A DNA stretch of 64,000 nucleotides, taken from contig CAWDUJ010000009.1 of NCBI GenBank assembly GCA_963805455.1, positions 1-64,000 on the forward strand. Direction: 5' to 3'. Source of the stretch: VRUE01 sp963805455. Lineage in GTDB: Bacteria; Actinomycetota; Thermoleophilia; Solirubrobacterales; 70-9. Numbering within the stretch: position 1 is the stretch's first letter; the number at the start of each line of letters is the position of its first letter. The notes under the pieces were generated by a model. That model did no database searches and had not been told where the DNA came from. It saw only the letters and a list, made by a program, of their open reading frames with translations. Both the position numbers and the translations under genes were made by a program. This document shows, piece by piece, positions 33,710-41,431 of the stretch.

Positions 33710-34966
33710 ATGAGCGAGGCAACCAGGGCCGCGTCCGACGTATTCGAGAAGGCTCGCAGCCACGAAAGGCTCGAGCAGCTCGAAGCGGCCAAGGAGCACG
33801 ACCTGCTCCCCTACTTCCGGCTGCTGACTTCGGCGGCGGGGCCGGTGGTCGAGATGGAGGGGCGCGAGACGATCATGCTCGGCTCCAACAACTACCTGGG
33901 CCTGACCGGCGACGAGCGGGTCAAGCAGGGGGCCCGCGACGCCCTCGAGGCGTTCGGCACCGGCGTCACCGGATCGCGCCTGTTGAACGGGACCACTCCA
34001 CTGCACCTCGAGCTCGAGCGCGAGCTGGCGGAGTGGATGGGCGAGGAGGACGCGATCGTCTACACGACCGGCTACCAGGCCAACGTCGGGTGCATCGGCG
34101 CGATCCTCGAGCCGGGAGACACCGTGATCTGCGACTCCGGCGACCACGCCTCGATCCTCGACGGCTGCCGGCTCTCGGGGGCGAAGCTCCGGCCGTTCCG
34201 CCACAACCGGATGGACAAGCTGGAGAAGATGCTCGGCCGCGCCGCCGAGGACGGCGGCGGCGTCCTCGTCGTCGTCGACGGGGTCTTCTCGATGGAGGGC
34301 GACGTCTGTGACCTGCCGCGGACGGTCGAGCTCTGCCAGGCCCATGGGGCACGGCTGCTGGTCGACGAGGCCCACGGCGCCGGCGTCCTCGGCCGGCGCG
34401 GGGCCGGCGCCTGCGAGCTCTTCGGACTCGAGGACGAGGTCGACCTCCGGATGGGCACCTTCTCGAAGAGCCTCGCCTCCTGCGGGGGCTTCATCGCCGG
34501 CCCCGCGGACGTGGTCGAGTACCTGAGGATCTCGTCTCGCTCCTTCGTCTTCAGCGCCTCAGCCGTCCCGGCCGCGGTCGGCGCGGCGCTGGCGGCGCTG
34601 CGGGTGATCCGCAGCGATGGCCCGGCCCTGTTCGAGAAGCTGCTCTCCAATGCCGAGTACCTGCGCGAGGGGCTCCGGGGCCTCGGGCTGCGGGTCGTCG
34701 AGCCTGGCTCGCTCGCCGACGGCTCCGTGGTGACCACCCCGGTGGTCCCGGTCGTGGTCGGCGACGACTGGCAGGCGGTCCTGCTCTGGAAGGCCCTGTT
34801 CGAGAAGGGCGTCTACACCAACGTCGCGATCCATCCCGCGGTCCCGCCCGGCGGCGCGCTGCTGCGGACGAGCCTGATGGCGACCCACGAGATCGAGCAC
34901 CTAGACGCCGCGCTCGAGACGATTGCCGGGGTTGTCGCGGAGTTTCCCGATCTCCCGCGGACCTGA
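33710..34966 (+). CDS. Alpha-oxoamine synthase (serine palmitoyltransferase/KBL-like)
   Basis: A PLP-dependent condensing enzyme of 418 residues, which joins an amino acid with an acyl-CoA. It shows MLGSNNYLGLTGDERV, then GTGVTGSRLLNGTTPLHLELE, DEAHGAGVLGRRGAG, and the PLP lysine in GTFSKSLASCGG. The family includes 2-amino-3-ketobutyrate CoA ligase, 8-amino-7-oxononanoate synthase and serine palmitoyltransferase; sequence alone does not separate them with certainty. The GTGVTGSR motif and the divergent BcerS-like gene favour the sphingolipid branch. ATG at 33710. No acyl-carrier or biotin gene is adjacent. Confidence 0.88.
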   Translation: MSEATRAASDVFEKARSHERLEQLEAAKEHDLLPYFRLLTSAAGPVVEMEGRETIMLGSNNYLGLTGDERVKQGARDALEAFGTGVTGSRLLNGTTPLHLELERELAEWMGEEDAIVYTTGYQANVGCIGAILEPGDTVICDSGDHASILDGCRLSGAKLRPFRHNRMDKLEKMLGRAAEDGGGVLVVVDGVFSMEGDVCDLPRTVELCQAHGARLLVDEAHGAGVLGRRGAGACELFGLEDEVDLRMGTFSKSLASCGGFIAGPADVVEYLRISSRSFVFSASAVPAAVGAALAALRVIRSDGPALFEKLLSNAEYLREGLRGLGLRVVEPGSLADGSVVTTPVVPVVVGDDWQAVLLWKALFEKGVYTNVAIHPAVPPGGALLRTSLMATHEIEHLDAALETIAGVVAEFPDLPRT

Positions 34967-35089
34967 AATCAAGTTTGTAGTTACCCCCGTCGGGGTAGTT
35001 TCGAGCTTGTACAGATTCGGACAATTCGGCTGCGCCCGGGAAATTGTTGCTCTTAGCGGACGACTCGGCACCAGTTCGTCCGGCGTGGG

Positions 35090-35118
35090 TTGACGCTCGG
35101 GTTCGGGCGGAATAGCTT
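35090..35118 (+). promoter_or_regulatory. Candidate sigma-70-type promoter for mIHF gene
   Basis: TTGACG is followed after 17 bases by TAGCTT. The start codon is 126 bases downstream of the -10 box, so the transcript would have a leader of about 118 bases. The 277-bp region 34967-35243 contains no gene. Confidence 0.45.
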
Positions 35119-35243
35119 GCCTCTCTCGCCGCCACTTCCCGGGGCAGGGAGGTGGCGGGGGACACACTCGACGCGGCTGGTGCGGCTGATCTGGGCGCGG
35201 GAGATACCCCCAGTTTTCAGTCACACCCAGGGAAGGAGCCCTT

Positions 35244-35603
35244 GTGAATTCTGCTGCGATTGCCCCTGCTTCAACGACCGCCACGGCCCCTCAGCACATG
35301 CAGGCGCTTGCTCGCGCCAACCGGGTCAGACTCGCGAGAGCCGAGCTGAAGCGGTCGATTGCCCGCGGGGAGGTCGACGTCGCCGGGGTTATCGAGGAGT
35401 CCCCCTGGGAGACGGAGAGCATGACCCTGGCCGAGCTTCTGACCAGCCAGCGGCGCTGGGGCCGGACCCGGGCGAGGAAGTTCCTTCAGGGCCTGGCGCT
35501 GAACGAGAACAAGAGGCTGGGGACGCTGACCTCCCGCCAGCGCTCGCTTCTGGCCGGCGCCCTGCTGGCGAAATCGAGCCCGCACGACTCGATCTTCGCC
35601 TGA
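35244..35603 (+). CDS. mihF: Actinobacterial integration host factor (mIHF)
   Basis: A 119-residue nucleoid-associated protein. The core, RLARAELKRSIARGEVDVAGVIEES then MTLAELLTSQRRWGRTRARKFLQGL and NKRLGTLTSRQRSLLAGAL, matches the actinobacterial IHF family, including the helix-two-turn-helix RWGRTRARKFL that inserts into DNA. It bends DNA and compacts the chromosome, and is essential in mycobacteria. GTG at 35244 has AGGAG five bases upstream. The first ~20 residues are a low-complexity extension. It is monocistronic, with a hairpin just after the stop. Confidence 0.93.
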   Translation: MNSAAIAPASTTATAPQHMQALARANRVRLARAELKRSIARGEVDVAGVIEESPWETESMTLAELLTSQRRWGRTRARKFLQGLALNENKRLGTLTSRQRSLLAGALLAKSSPHDSIFA

Positions 35604-35624
35604 GCCTCCGCTAACCGCGGAGGC
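35604..35624. terminator. Hairpin between convergent mIHF and membrane-protein genes
   Basis: An 8-bp perfect stem (GCCTCCGC / GCGGAGGC) with a 5-base loop begins right after the mIHF stop codon and includes the stop codon of the convergent gene. No T tract follows, so it may terminate in both directions only partially. Confidence 0.55.
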
Positions 35625-36012
35625 CGCCGACCTTGTAGGAGAGGCCGCCCGAGGCCCGACGGAAGGCGGCCCGCAGCGCCAGAAAGGCGGCGATGAAGGC
35701 GACGACCCCCGCCGCCAGTGAGACCGCCAGGACGAGGCCGCCGAGGTAGAGAAGGCCGCCGGTGACGATCACGAACACCGTTCCCGCGAGCAGCGTCGAG
35801 TGGGAGCGGTATCCGGCGAAGTGCTCGCGTGCCGAGACCTCGAGGCCGCCGAGCGCGCCGAGGACGATGCCGAGGCCAAGCGCGGTCGGGCTGCCGCCGA
35901 TCAGCCCGATCACGAGCAGGATGATCCCGGCGAGGATCGTCAGCTCGGCGAGGGGGAATTTGCCCCACGGCGCCGGCGGGCGCTCATCCTTCGGCTTGGA
36001 TTTCTCGCTCAC
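35611..36012 (-). CDS. Conserved small membrane protein
   Basis: A 133-residue protein with four hydrophobic segments (LTILAGIILLVIGLIGG, TALGLGIVLGALGG, LLAGTVFVIVTGGLLYLGG, LAVSLAAGVVAFIAAFLALRAAF). A soluble Lys/Pro-rich N-terminus and a Gly-rich end flank them. No catalytic motif is visible and function is unknown. Start GTG at 36012; its GTGA overlaps the stop of the upstream frame that carries the leader-like copy E. Confidence 0.75.
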   Translation of the reverse strand: MSEKSKPKDERPPAPWGKFPLAELTILAGIILLVIGLIGGSPTALGLGIVLGALGGLEVSAREHFAGYRSHSTLLAGTVFVIVTGGLLYLGGLVLAVSLAAGVVAFIAAFLALRAAFRRASGGLSYKVGGLRG

Positions 36013-36077
36013 ATCAAGGACTTTCGCGCTCGCTCAGTCGCAAAGAACCAGGCTGTCATGCTCCTTCGCTCGCGCTC
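36009..36077 (-). repeat. Leader-like element, copy E (diverged, fused in frame to upstream gene)
   Basis: The sense strand begins TTGAGCGCGAGCGAAGGAGC at 36077-36058. It lacks one G relative to copy B, and this puts the leader frame in phase with the upstream gene. Downstream it encodes MTAWFFATERARKSLM, matching HIWLFAPRAKRE at the W, F, A and R positions. It ends in a GTGA overlap with the gene at 36012. Confidence 0.55.
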
Positions 36078-36563
36078 AACGGCCGCAAGCCGTCCGGATA
36101 ACGGGCATCCGGAAGAGACCTTGACCCGCCACCAGCCCATCAGCATCCCGAGCGGTCCGAGTCGCGGGAGCGAGTGCCAGTGCCCACAGCCGGGCTCGCC
36201 GATGTCGTTGCGGGATATCCGCAGCCAACGGTGCTTCTCCGGCGCCGCCAGCATCTCCTCCAGCAGCTCACGATTCGAGGTCTCGAGATCGGCCCGGGCC
36301 GAGAGCCGGCGACGGCCTTCGGCAACCTGGTCAGCGAGGGCGTCGCGAACCAACTCGAGCTCTCCGAGGCCCAGGGCCCGGGGCTCGCTGGAGACGGCGG
36401 GCACGCCGACGTCGACTCGAAAGCGGGGGAAGGCCTCGGCGACGATCGCGGCCAGCTGCCGCTCCAAGCGTCCGATCTGGCGCCTCAACTCCGCGCGAGC
36501 CAGAAGCTCGCTTCCGCCTGAAAGAGGCTCAGCCCGGCTATCTCGATAAAGCAGATCCGGCAT
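36009..36563 (-). CDS. Conserved hypothetical protein with C-terminal leader-like tail
   Basis: A 184-residue cytoplasmic protein. The N-terminal half is a charged helical coiled-coil-like region (LARAELRRQIGRLERQLAAIVAEAFP, then LVRDALADQVAEGRRRLSARADLE). A conserved-looking block follows: HRWLRISRNDIGEPGCGHWHSLPRLGPLGMLMGWWRVKVSSGCPL. After this block the frame runs into the leader-like element E, giving the tail ERERRSMTAWFFATERARKSLM, and the stop overlaps the next start as GTGA. The tail probably does not belong to the ancestral protein. No characterised family is recognised. Confidence 0.75.
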   Translation of the reverse strand: MPDLLYRDSRAEPLSGGSELLARAELRRQIGRLERQLAAIVAEAFPRFRVDVGVPAVSSEPRALGLGELELVRDALADQVAEGRRRLSARADLETSNRELLEEMLAAPEKHRWLRISRNDIGEPGCGHWHSLPRLGPLGMLMGWWRVKVSSGCPLSGRLAAVERERRSMTAWFFATERARKSLM

Positions 36564-36633
36564 AACCCGAAACGAGTGTAAAACACCGCAGGAACCGTGA
36601 TGCGGTGACTTCGTTAAGGGCCTGAGGGGTCCT

Positions 36634-37305
36634 TCAGGCCGACTCGAGCGTCGCCGCGGTCATCCAGAGGGCCTCGTCGACGGCGATCTGGGGGACGCCG
36701 CTGACCCCGATCGCGGCGATCGCGATCCGGCGCGTCACCTGGGTCACCGCGCTGCTCTCTGAGGTGGCGCCGAAGAGCAGGCCGACGGGCGCCCCTTCGT
36801 CGGCGATCACGAGGGTGCCGAGCGGCAGCTCCCCCGGGCGCCCGAGCAGCGCCTCCGCCGGAGCCGAGTCGCGGATGCAGAGCTTGCCGTGGACCTGGTC
36901 GGCGTCGAAGAGCCGCAGCGCGACGCCGGTCTCGATCGTCGCGATCGTGACCGCATCGGTCGGCAGGCCGCGGGCTTTGAAGGCGCCCTCGCGGAGCCGC
37001 TCCAGCGCCAGCTCCTCGACAGGGGTCCGGGTCCGGTCGGGGTCGAGCCCGATCTGGCGGAAGAAGGCGCGGTAGGCCCACGGGATCGGCCGTTCCCGCA
37101 TCCGGATCGCGTGGGAGCCGTAGAAGCGGTCGGAGATGTCGCGAAGGCGGCGGCGGACGCCGTCGGGGCTGCGACCGGGCCTGCCGTCGACCGCGATCGA
37201 GGAGATCGAAAGGCCGGGGAACTCGGCGGCCACATGTGGGGCGATCCAGCCCGGCTCGGGGGCCGGCTCCCAGCCGAGGTCCGATTGGGCGGGATCGACG
37301 CCCAT
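36634..37305 (-). CDS. B3/B4 tRNA-binding-domain protein
   Basis: A 223-residue protein resembling the stand-alone B3/B4 domain of phenylalanyl-tRNA synthetase beta. WAYRAFFRQIGLDPDRTRTPVEELALERLREGAFKARGLPTDAVTIATIETGVALRLFDAD and the following small-domain strands fit the pattern. Such free-standing proteins are common, and some edit or bind tRNA or amino acids; the activity is not known here. ATG at 37305 follows the upstream stop by one base, so it belongs to the MCE-type operon transcript, probably as the last gene. An IR-poor A/T-rich stretch follows. Confidence 0.7.
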   Translation of the reverse strand: MGVDPAQSDLGWEPAPEPGWIAPHVAAEFPGLSISSIAVDGRPGRSPDGVRRRLRDISDRFYGSHAIRMRERPIPWAYRAFFRQIGLDPDRTRTPVEELALERLREGAFKARGLPTDAVTIATIETGVALRLFDADQVHGKLCIRDSAPAEALLGRPGELPLGTLVIADEGAPVGLLFGATSESSAVTQVTRRIAIAAIGVSGVPQIAVDEALWMTAATLESA

Positions 37306-37306
37306 C

Positions 37307-37966
37307 TCAGCCCCGTTCCGCGGCGGCGGTCGCCTCTAGCAGCGAGTCGAGTCGAGCCCCGAGCTGCCGCGCCGTGAGGATGCCGGTGCTGGCGCTCCGC
37401 AGGGTCCCGCCGGGATAGACGTAGGCGAAGGTCGGGCAGCCGCCGACCCGGTAGAGGCTGGCGACCGCGCCGTCGCGGTCATAGCCGACCGGCATCTGCC
37501 AGTGGTGTTCGTGAATCAGGTCGCGGACCTTGTCCCGATCGTCGCGGACGTTCAACGAGAGGAAACCCACCCGTCCACCGTAGCGCCTGAAGGTCGCCTC
37601 GACCGAGTCCTGCTCGGTGACGCAATCGCCGCCACCCTTGGTGAACCAGAACGAGATCAGGGAGGGGCGCCTGAAGAGGTCGCAAACCCGGATCGCTTCT
37701 GGTTCGGAGAGCCGGCAGGCCGGCGTGCGTTGGGCATCCTCGGGGCAGGGGACCTCCGAGGTCGAGCAGTCGTCCTGGGCGATGTTCGCGTCGCCTTCGA
37801 GCTGGCCGGCGGCGTCGGGGACGGCGAACTCCGGGAGCGGCCAGCGCTCGGGCCGCTGTTCGAGCCCGAGGATTCCCTCCCCCCCGTCGCCGATTTTGCT
37901 GATGACCGCGACCACGATGACGGCCAGGAAAATCAGGCCGACGAGGATCGTGTACCTAGAGGTCAA
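37307..37966 (-). CDS. Membrane-anchored thioredoxin-like protein without CxxC
   Basis: A 219-residue protein with one N-terminal membrane segment (YTILVGLIFLAVIVVAVISKI) and an extracytoplasmic thioredoxin-like domain. The usual CxxC is replaced by KGGGDCVTEQ, with one Cys, while the cis-Pro loop is present (GGCPTFAYVYPGG). A Cys-rich insertion (DDCSTSEVPCPED...ACRLSE...RVCDLF) precedes the domain, so disulfides are likely. It may be an adaptor or single-Cys redox protein. Start TTG at 37966 overlaps the ATPase stop (TTGA), which supports co-translation with the transporter. Confidence 0.75.
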   Translation of the reverse strand: MTSRYTILVGLIFLAVIVVAVISKIGDGGEGILGLEQRPERWPLPEFAVPDAAGQLEGDANIAQDDCSTSEVPCPEDAQRTPACRLSEPEAIRVCDLFRRPSLISFWFTKGGGDCVTEQDSVEATFRRYGGRVGFLSLNVRDDRDKVRDLIHEHHWQMPVGYDRDGAVASLYRVGGCPTFAYVYPGGTLRSASTGILTARQLGARLDSLLEATAAAERG

Positions 37967-38892
37967 TCCATCGAGAGCGGACCGGTGACGTCCGCCTTGA
38001 GGAACTGCGCGACGAAGGCGTTTTCGGAGTCGAAGAGTTCTTCTTTGGGCCCCGACTCGACGATCTTTCCGTTCCACAGCACCGCCAGGAAGTCGGCGAT
38101 CCGGCGCGCGGTGTTGAGGTCGTGGCTGATCGTCAGGTAGCAGCCGCCGTTCTCGGCGTGGACCTCGCGGATCAGCTCGCAGAGGAGCGCGGTCCGGACC
38201 GGGTCGAGGCCGGAGTCGGGCTCGTCGAACATGACGATCGCCGGTTCGAGCACGAGGGCACGGGCGAAGCCGGCGCGCTTCCGCATCCCGCCCGAGAGCT
38301 CGTTCGGCATCTTGTAGGTCGCCTCCGCGAGGCCGACCTCCTTGAGCCGGCGGCTGACGATCTCGCCGATCTCCTCCTCGCCTTTGTCGGTGTGCTGGCG
38401 CAGCGGGAAGGCGGTGTTGTCATAGATGTTCATCGAACCGAACAGGGCGCCGTCCTGGAACAGCAGGCCGAACTTTTTGCGCACGTCGAAGAGCTCGTCG
38501 TCGCTCATGTTCGGGATCGATTCGCCGTGGACGAGAACGTCGCCCGAGTCGGGGTAGAGCAGCCCGACGATGTGCTTGATCAGCACGCTCTTGCCGGTTC
38601 CTGAGGGACCGAGGACCATCGATACCTGGTCTTCGGGAAGGCCGAGGTTGAGCCCGTTGAGGATCCGGGCGCGGCCGAACTGCTTGACGAGGTCGATGAT
38701 CTCGATCGCGTCCTCGCCGCCGTGGTCGCGCTTGCGGCCGGTGTGGAAGCGGTAGGGATCGGTCTCATCCGGGGCGACGCCGGGGATCACGAAGTCCCGG
38801 CCCATGACCGCCCCGTCCTCGCTCACGTAGGGCCCGGTGTTCTCCGGGGCCGCGGCGGGCTCGTTCTGTGTCTCCTGGTTCTCTGTCTCCAT
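37963..38892 (-). CDS. MCE/Mla-type ABC ATPase
   Basis: A 309-residue ATPase for a lipid transporter of the Mla/Mce type. An N-terminal extension of about 60 residues is rich in Glu, Asn and Gln. Walker A is GPSGTGKSVLIKHI at about 93-106, the Q-loop FGLLFQDGALFGSMN, the signature LSGGMRKRAGFARAL, Walker B IVMFDEPDSGLDPV and the switch ISHDLNTA. MlaF and Mkl proteins carry the same extended signature. ATG at 38892; AGGAGG lies at 38904-38909, overlapping the upstream gene's end. Two permease genes precede it. Confidence 0.93.
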   Translation of the reverse strand: METENQETQNEPAAAPENTGPYVSEDGAVMGRDFVIPGVAPDETDPYRFHTGRKRDHGGEDAIEIIDLVKQFGRARILNGLNLGLPEDQVSMVLGPSGTGKSVLIKHIVGLLYPDSGDVLVHGESIPNMSDDELFDVRKKFGLLFQDGALFGSMNIYDNTAFPLRQHTDKGEEEIGEIVSRRLKEVGLAEATYKMPNELSGGMRKRAGFARALVLEPAIVMFDEPDSGLDPVRTALLCELIREVHAENGGCYLTISHDLNTARRIADFLAVLWNGKIVESGPKEELFDSENAFVAQFLKADVTGPLSMD

Positions 38893-38900
38893 GACCGGCG

Positions 38901-39698
38901 TCAGCCTCCTATCGGCGCCCTCGGGTTTGCACCCCAGAACACCAGGGTCCCCAACATCCCGATGATGTGGACTAAGACGATGTTTAGCACCATCGACTTG
39001 GCGGTCGCCGTACCCACACCCACGGGCCCTCCGGACGCGGTGTAGCCGTAGTAACAGCCGACCATCACGATCGCGGTCGCCATCACCATTCCCTTGATCA
39101 AGCTGTAGAAGAGGTCGAGCGGGTTCTGGAACATCCAGAAGATCAGCAGGTACCCGCCCGAGGAGACGTCGCCGATCTGTTCGACGACGGCCAGGTAGCT
39201 GGCGAAGTACATGACGCCGATCCCGACCAGGTACATGAACGGGAAGGTGATCCAGGCGGCGAGCAGGCGGGTCGCGCAGAGGAAGGTGACGGGCTGCACG
39301 CCCATCACCTCGAGCGCGTCGATCTCGTCCGAGATCCGCATCGCTCCGAGCTCGGCGACGATCCCGGTCCCGACCTTGGCCGAGAGCATGTAACCGAAGG
39401 CGTAGGGAAGCACCTCGCGCAGGTCGCACCAGGCGGAGAACAGGCCGGCGTAGGCGGGCGCGCCCTGGGCGCGGAAGAGGTAGGCGCCCTCGATCCCGCA
39501 GGTGAGGCCGAGGACGAAGATCAGGCCCCAGATGATCAGCGCCGAGCCGAGGATCAGGATGCCCGCCTGGCGCAGGCTCTCGCCGAAGAACTTGAGGACG
39601 CGGCCGGAATAGACGAGGCCGGCGACGCGCGAGCCGAAGCGGGCGATCTCGCCGAACGAGTCGAGCCAGCCGCGGGGGACATCGAGCCAGGCGTTCAC
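38901..39698 (-). CDS. MlaE/YrbE-family permease (second)
   Basis: A 265-residue permease of the MlaE/YrbE family with about five membrane segments. GTGIVAELGAMRISDEIDALEVMGVQPVTFLCATRLLAAW is the cytoplasmic coupling region. GTG at 39698 is chosen because it overlaps the leader ORF stop as GTGA, and the resulting N-terminus (NAWLDVPRGWLDSFGEIARFG) is that of the family; the frame is open to 39836. It forms the heterodimeric or homodimeric channel with MlaE1 and the ATPase. No Mce substrate-binding gene lies nearby. Confidence 0.9.
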   Translation of the reverse strand: MNAWLDVPRGWLDSFGEIARFGSRVAGLVYSGRVLKFFGESLRQAGILILGSALIIWGLIFVLGLTCGIEGAYLFRAQGAPAYAGLFSAWCDLREVLPYAFGYMLSAKVGTGIVAELGAMRISDEIDALEVMGVQPVTFLCATRLLAAWITFPFMYLVGIGVMYFASYLAVVEQIGDVSSGGYLLIFWMFQNPLDLFYSLIKGMVMATAIVMVGCYYGYTASGGPVGVGTATAKSMVLNIVLVHIIGMLGTLVFWGANPRAPIGG

Positions 39699-39772
39699 TT
39701 TCCACTCCAAATTTCGCGCTTTGCTCGCGGCGCGAAGAGCCAGATATGCACGCTTGCTCGCTCCGCGCTCAT
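39695..39772 (-). CDS. Conserved leader ORF, copy B (25 aa), between the two permease genes
   Basis: ATG at 39772 overlaps the stop of the first permease gene (ATGA), and the ORF stop overlaps the second permease start (GTGA). The peptide reads MSAERASVHIW, then LFAPRAKREIWSGK. It is the best-preserved copy of the dispersed leader. TTTGGAG in its last codons can act as ribosome binding site for the permease. Two direct repeats (CGCTTTGCTCGCGGCGCG and CGCTTGCTCGCTCCGCG on the + strand) frame its middle. Confidence 0.65.
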   Translation of the reverse strand: MSAERASVHIWLFAPRAKREIWSGK

Positions 39773-40578
39773 CGGATCGTCTGCAGCTCGGGGTTGGTCG
39801 CGAGCAGGGTCTGGGTGAAGACGTAGTTGAACGCAAAGACGCCCATGAACGAGATCACCACCGCCTGGTTGACGGCGCGGCCGACGCCGGCGGCGCCACC
39901 GGACGCGGTCATCCCCTTGTAACAGCAGACGACCGAGATGATCGCCCCGAACAGGGTGCACTTGAGCACCGACCCCCAGAGGTCAGTGATCGAGGCATTG
40001 GAGAAAAGAGTGGCGAAGAACCCTCCGAGCGGCTGGTTGTAGAGGATCTCGGCGAGGATGCCGCCGCTGATCCCGAAGATCAGGGCGTAGATGTCGAGCA
40101 GCCCGGTGATCAGCATCAGCGCCAGGAACCGAGGGACGACCAGGTTCTTGATCGGGTCGACCCCGAGCACCTGGAGGGCGTCGAGCTCCTCCCGGATCTT
40201 GCGGGCGCCGAGGTCGGCGGTGATCGCCGTTCCGGCGACGCCGGCGACGACGACCGCGGTGACCGCAGGGGCGATCTCGCGGATCGCGGCTAGGACGAAG
40301 AAGCCGCCGAGTCGGTCCAGGGCGCCGAAGAGGTTGAGCACGTTCGCCGCCTGCAGCCCTGGGGCGCCGAAACAGATCGCCACGGTCGAGACCAGCAGCG
40401 GGAACCAGCAGAGCTGGAGCGCGAAGAGGAACTGGCCGATGAACTCCTCGCCATACGGGTAGGGCGGGCGGATCGCGGAAATGATCGTGCGCCCCGTGAG
40501 GAGCATCATTTCGCCCACCTGTTCGAAGAACGACTTGGCGGGCAAGAACCTCCTGCCTATCGATGCGGCTGCTTCCAT
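39769..40578 (-). CDS. MlaE/YrbE-family permease (first)
   Basis: A 269-residue permease, the first gene of the MCE-type operon. It has the family pattern: an N-terminal amphipathic start (EAAASIGRRFLPAKSFFEQVGEMM), five membrane segments and the coupling loop GTAITADLGARKIREELDALQVLGVDPIKNLVVPR. The ATG at 40578 has GGAGGAG upstream (about 40581-40590). YrbE proteins pair with Mce or Mla proteins to move phospholipids, sterols or fatty acids across the envelope. The operon order is permease, leader B, permease, ATPase, Trx-like protein, B3/B4 protein. Confidence 0.92.
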   Translation of the reverse strand: MEAAASIGRRFLPAKSFFEQVGEMMLLTGRTIISAIRPPYPYGEEFIGQFLFALQLCWFPLLVSTVAICFGAPGLQAANVLNLFGALDRLGGFFVLAAIREIAPAVTAVVVAGVAGTAITADLGARKIREELDALQVLGVDPIKNLVVPRFLALMLITGLLDIYALIFGISGGILAEILYNQPLGGFFATLFSNASITDLWGSVLKCTLFGAIISVVCCYKGMTASGGAAGVGRAVNQAVVISFMGVFAFNYVFTQTLLATNPELQTIR

Positions 40579-40737
40579 CAGCTCTCCTCCGGCGGGTGAG
40601 CCACTTCCACGTGGCTCCGCTCAGTGGCCTGAGTTTATGGGATGGGATCGGCGCAACTGTTGAGATAGGGCTAACCCAACCGCGGGCAACGGTGAGGTCG
40701 CTGAGGCCGCAAAAACACATGGTATGTTCCGGCCGCT

Positions 40738-41421
40738 TTGGAGCTCTCGGGGGGGAACCGCCTCAGAATCCGCCGGCGTTCCCGCATCGGCGCCGCCGTC
40801 AGCCTGGCCGCCGTGGTCGGGGCCGCGACCCTCGCCGGTTGCGGCGGCTCCTCCTCGGATTCGGGCGAACCCAGCGGAACCCGCGAAGTCAGGGTGGTGA
40901 ACGCGGAGTTCCCGGCGAAGCAGAGCCTCGGGCAGACCACACTCCTGCAGCTCGGGGTCCGCAACGAAAGCGATGACACGATTCCCGGCCTCACCTTCAC
41001 GATCTCGGTCGCCGGCAAGGCGGGCGAAGACTCGACTCTCCCGTTCGGGATTCGCGATGCGCAGCCCGGGCTGGCCCAACCCGACCGGCCGGTCTGGGTT
41101 CTCTCCGAGGGCTATCCGAAACTCGTCGACTCATCGACGACTGCCGGCGCCGAAGGGGCGGCGCTGAAGACCTACACCTTCGGCCCGCTGAAGGCCGGTG
41201 AAGACACCGAAGCGGTCTGGAAGCTCTCGGCGACCCGCAAGGGCGCCTACCGCCTCCTCTTCTCGGTCGGCGCGACCGGGGACGTCAAGCTCGAGACCCC
41301 GGACGGGGCGAAGCCCGGCGGCTCGGTGGCCGCGACCATCAGCCCCGAAGTGCCGGACGTCACCGTCAACGACAAGGGCGAAGTCGTCGAAATCGAAGAA
41401 CCGAAGGACGCCACCAAGTAG
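40738..41421 (+). CDS. Exported lipoprotein of unknown function
   Basis: A 227-residue protein with a basic N-terminus, a hydrophobic segment and a lipobox-like LAGCGG at about residues 33-38. The mature part is an Ig-like beta sandwich (EVRVVNAEFPAKQSLGQTTLLQLGVRNESDD) and ends in an acidic tail (VVEIEEPKDATK). It may be a carrier or adhesion domain; no enzymatic residues are seen. Start TTG at 40738 (a short region of 159 bp separates it from the divergent permease gene). A PQQ-dependent dehydrogenase follows after 10 bases, probably in the same transcript. Confidence 0.75.
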   Translation: MELSGGNRLRIRRRSRIGAAVSLAAVVGAATLAGCGGSSSDSGEPSGTREVRVVNAEFPAKQSLGQTTLLQLGVRNESDDTIPGLTFTISVAGKAGEDSTLPFGIRDAQPGLAQPDRPVWVLSEGYPKLVDSSTTAGAEGAALKTYTFGPLKAGEDTEAVWKLSATRKGAYRLLFSVGATGDVKLETPDGAKPGGSVAATISPEVPDVTVNDKGEVVEIEEPKDATK

Positions 41422-41431
41422 CGTTTTCCCG

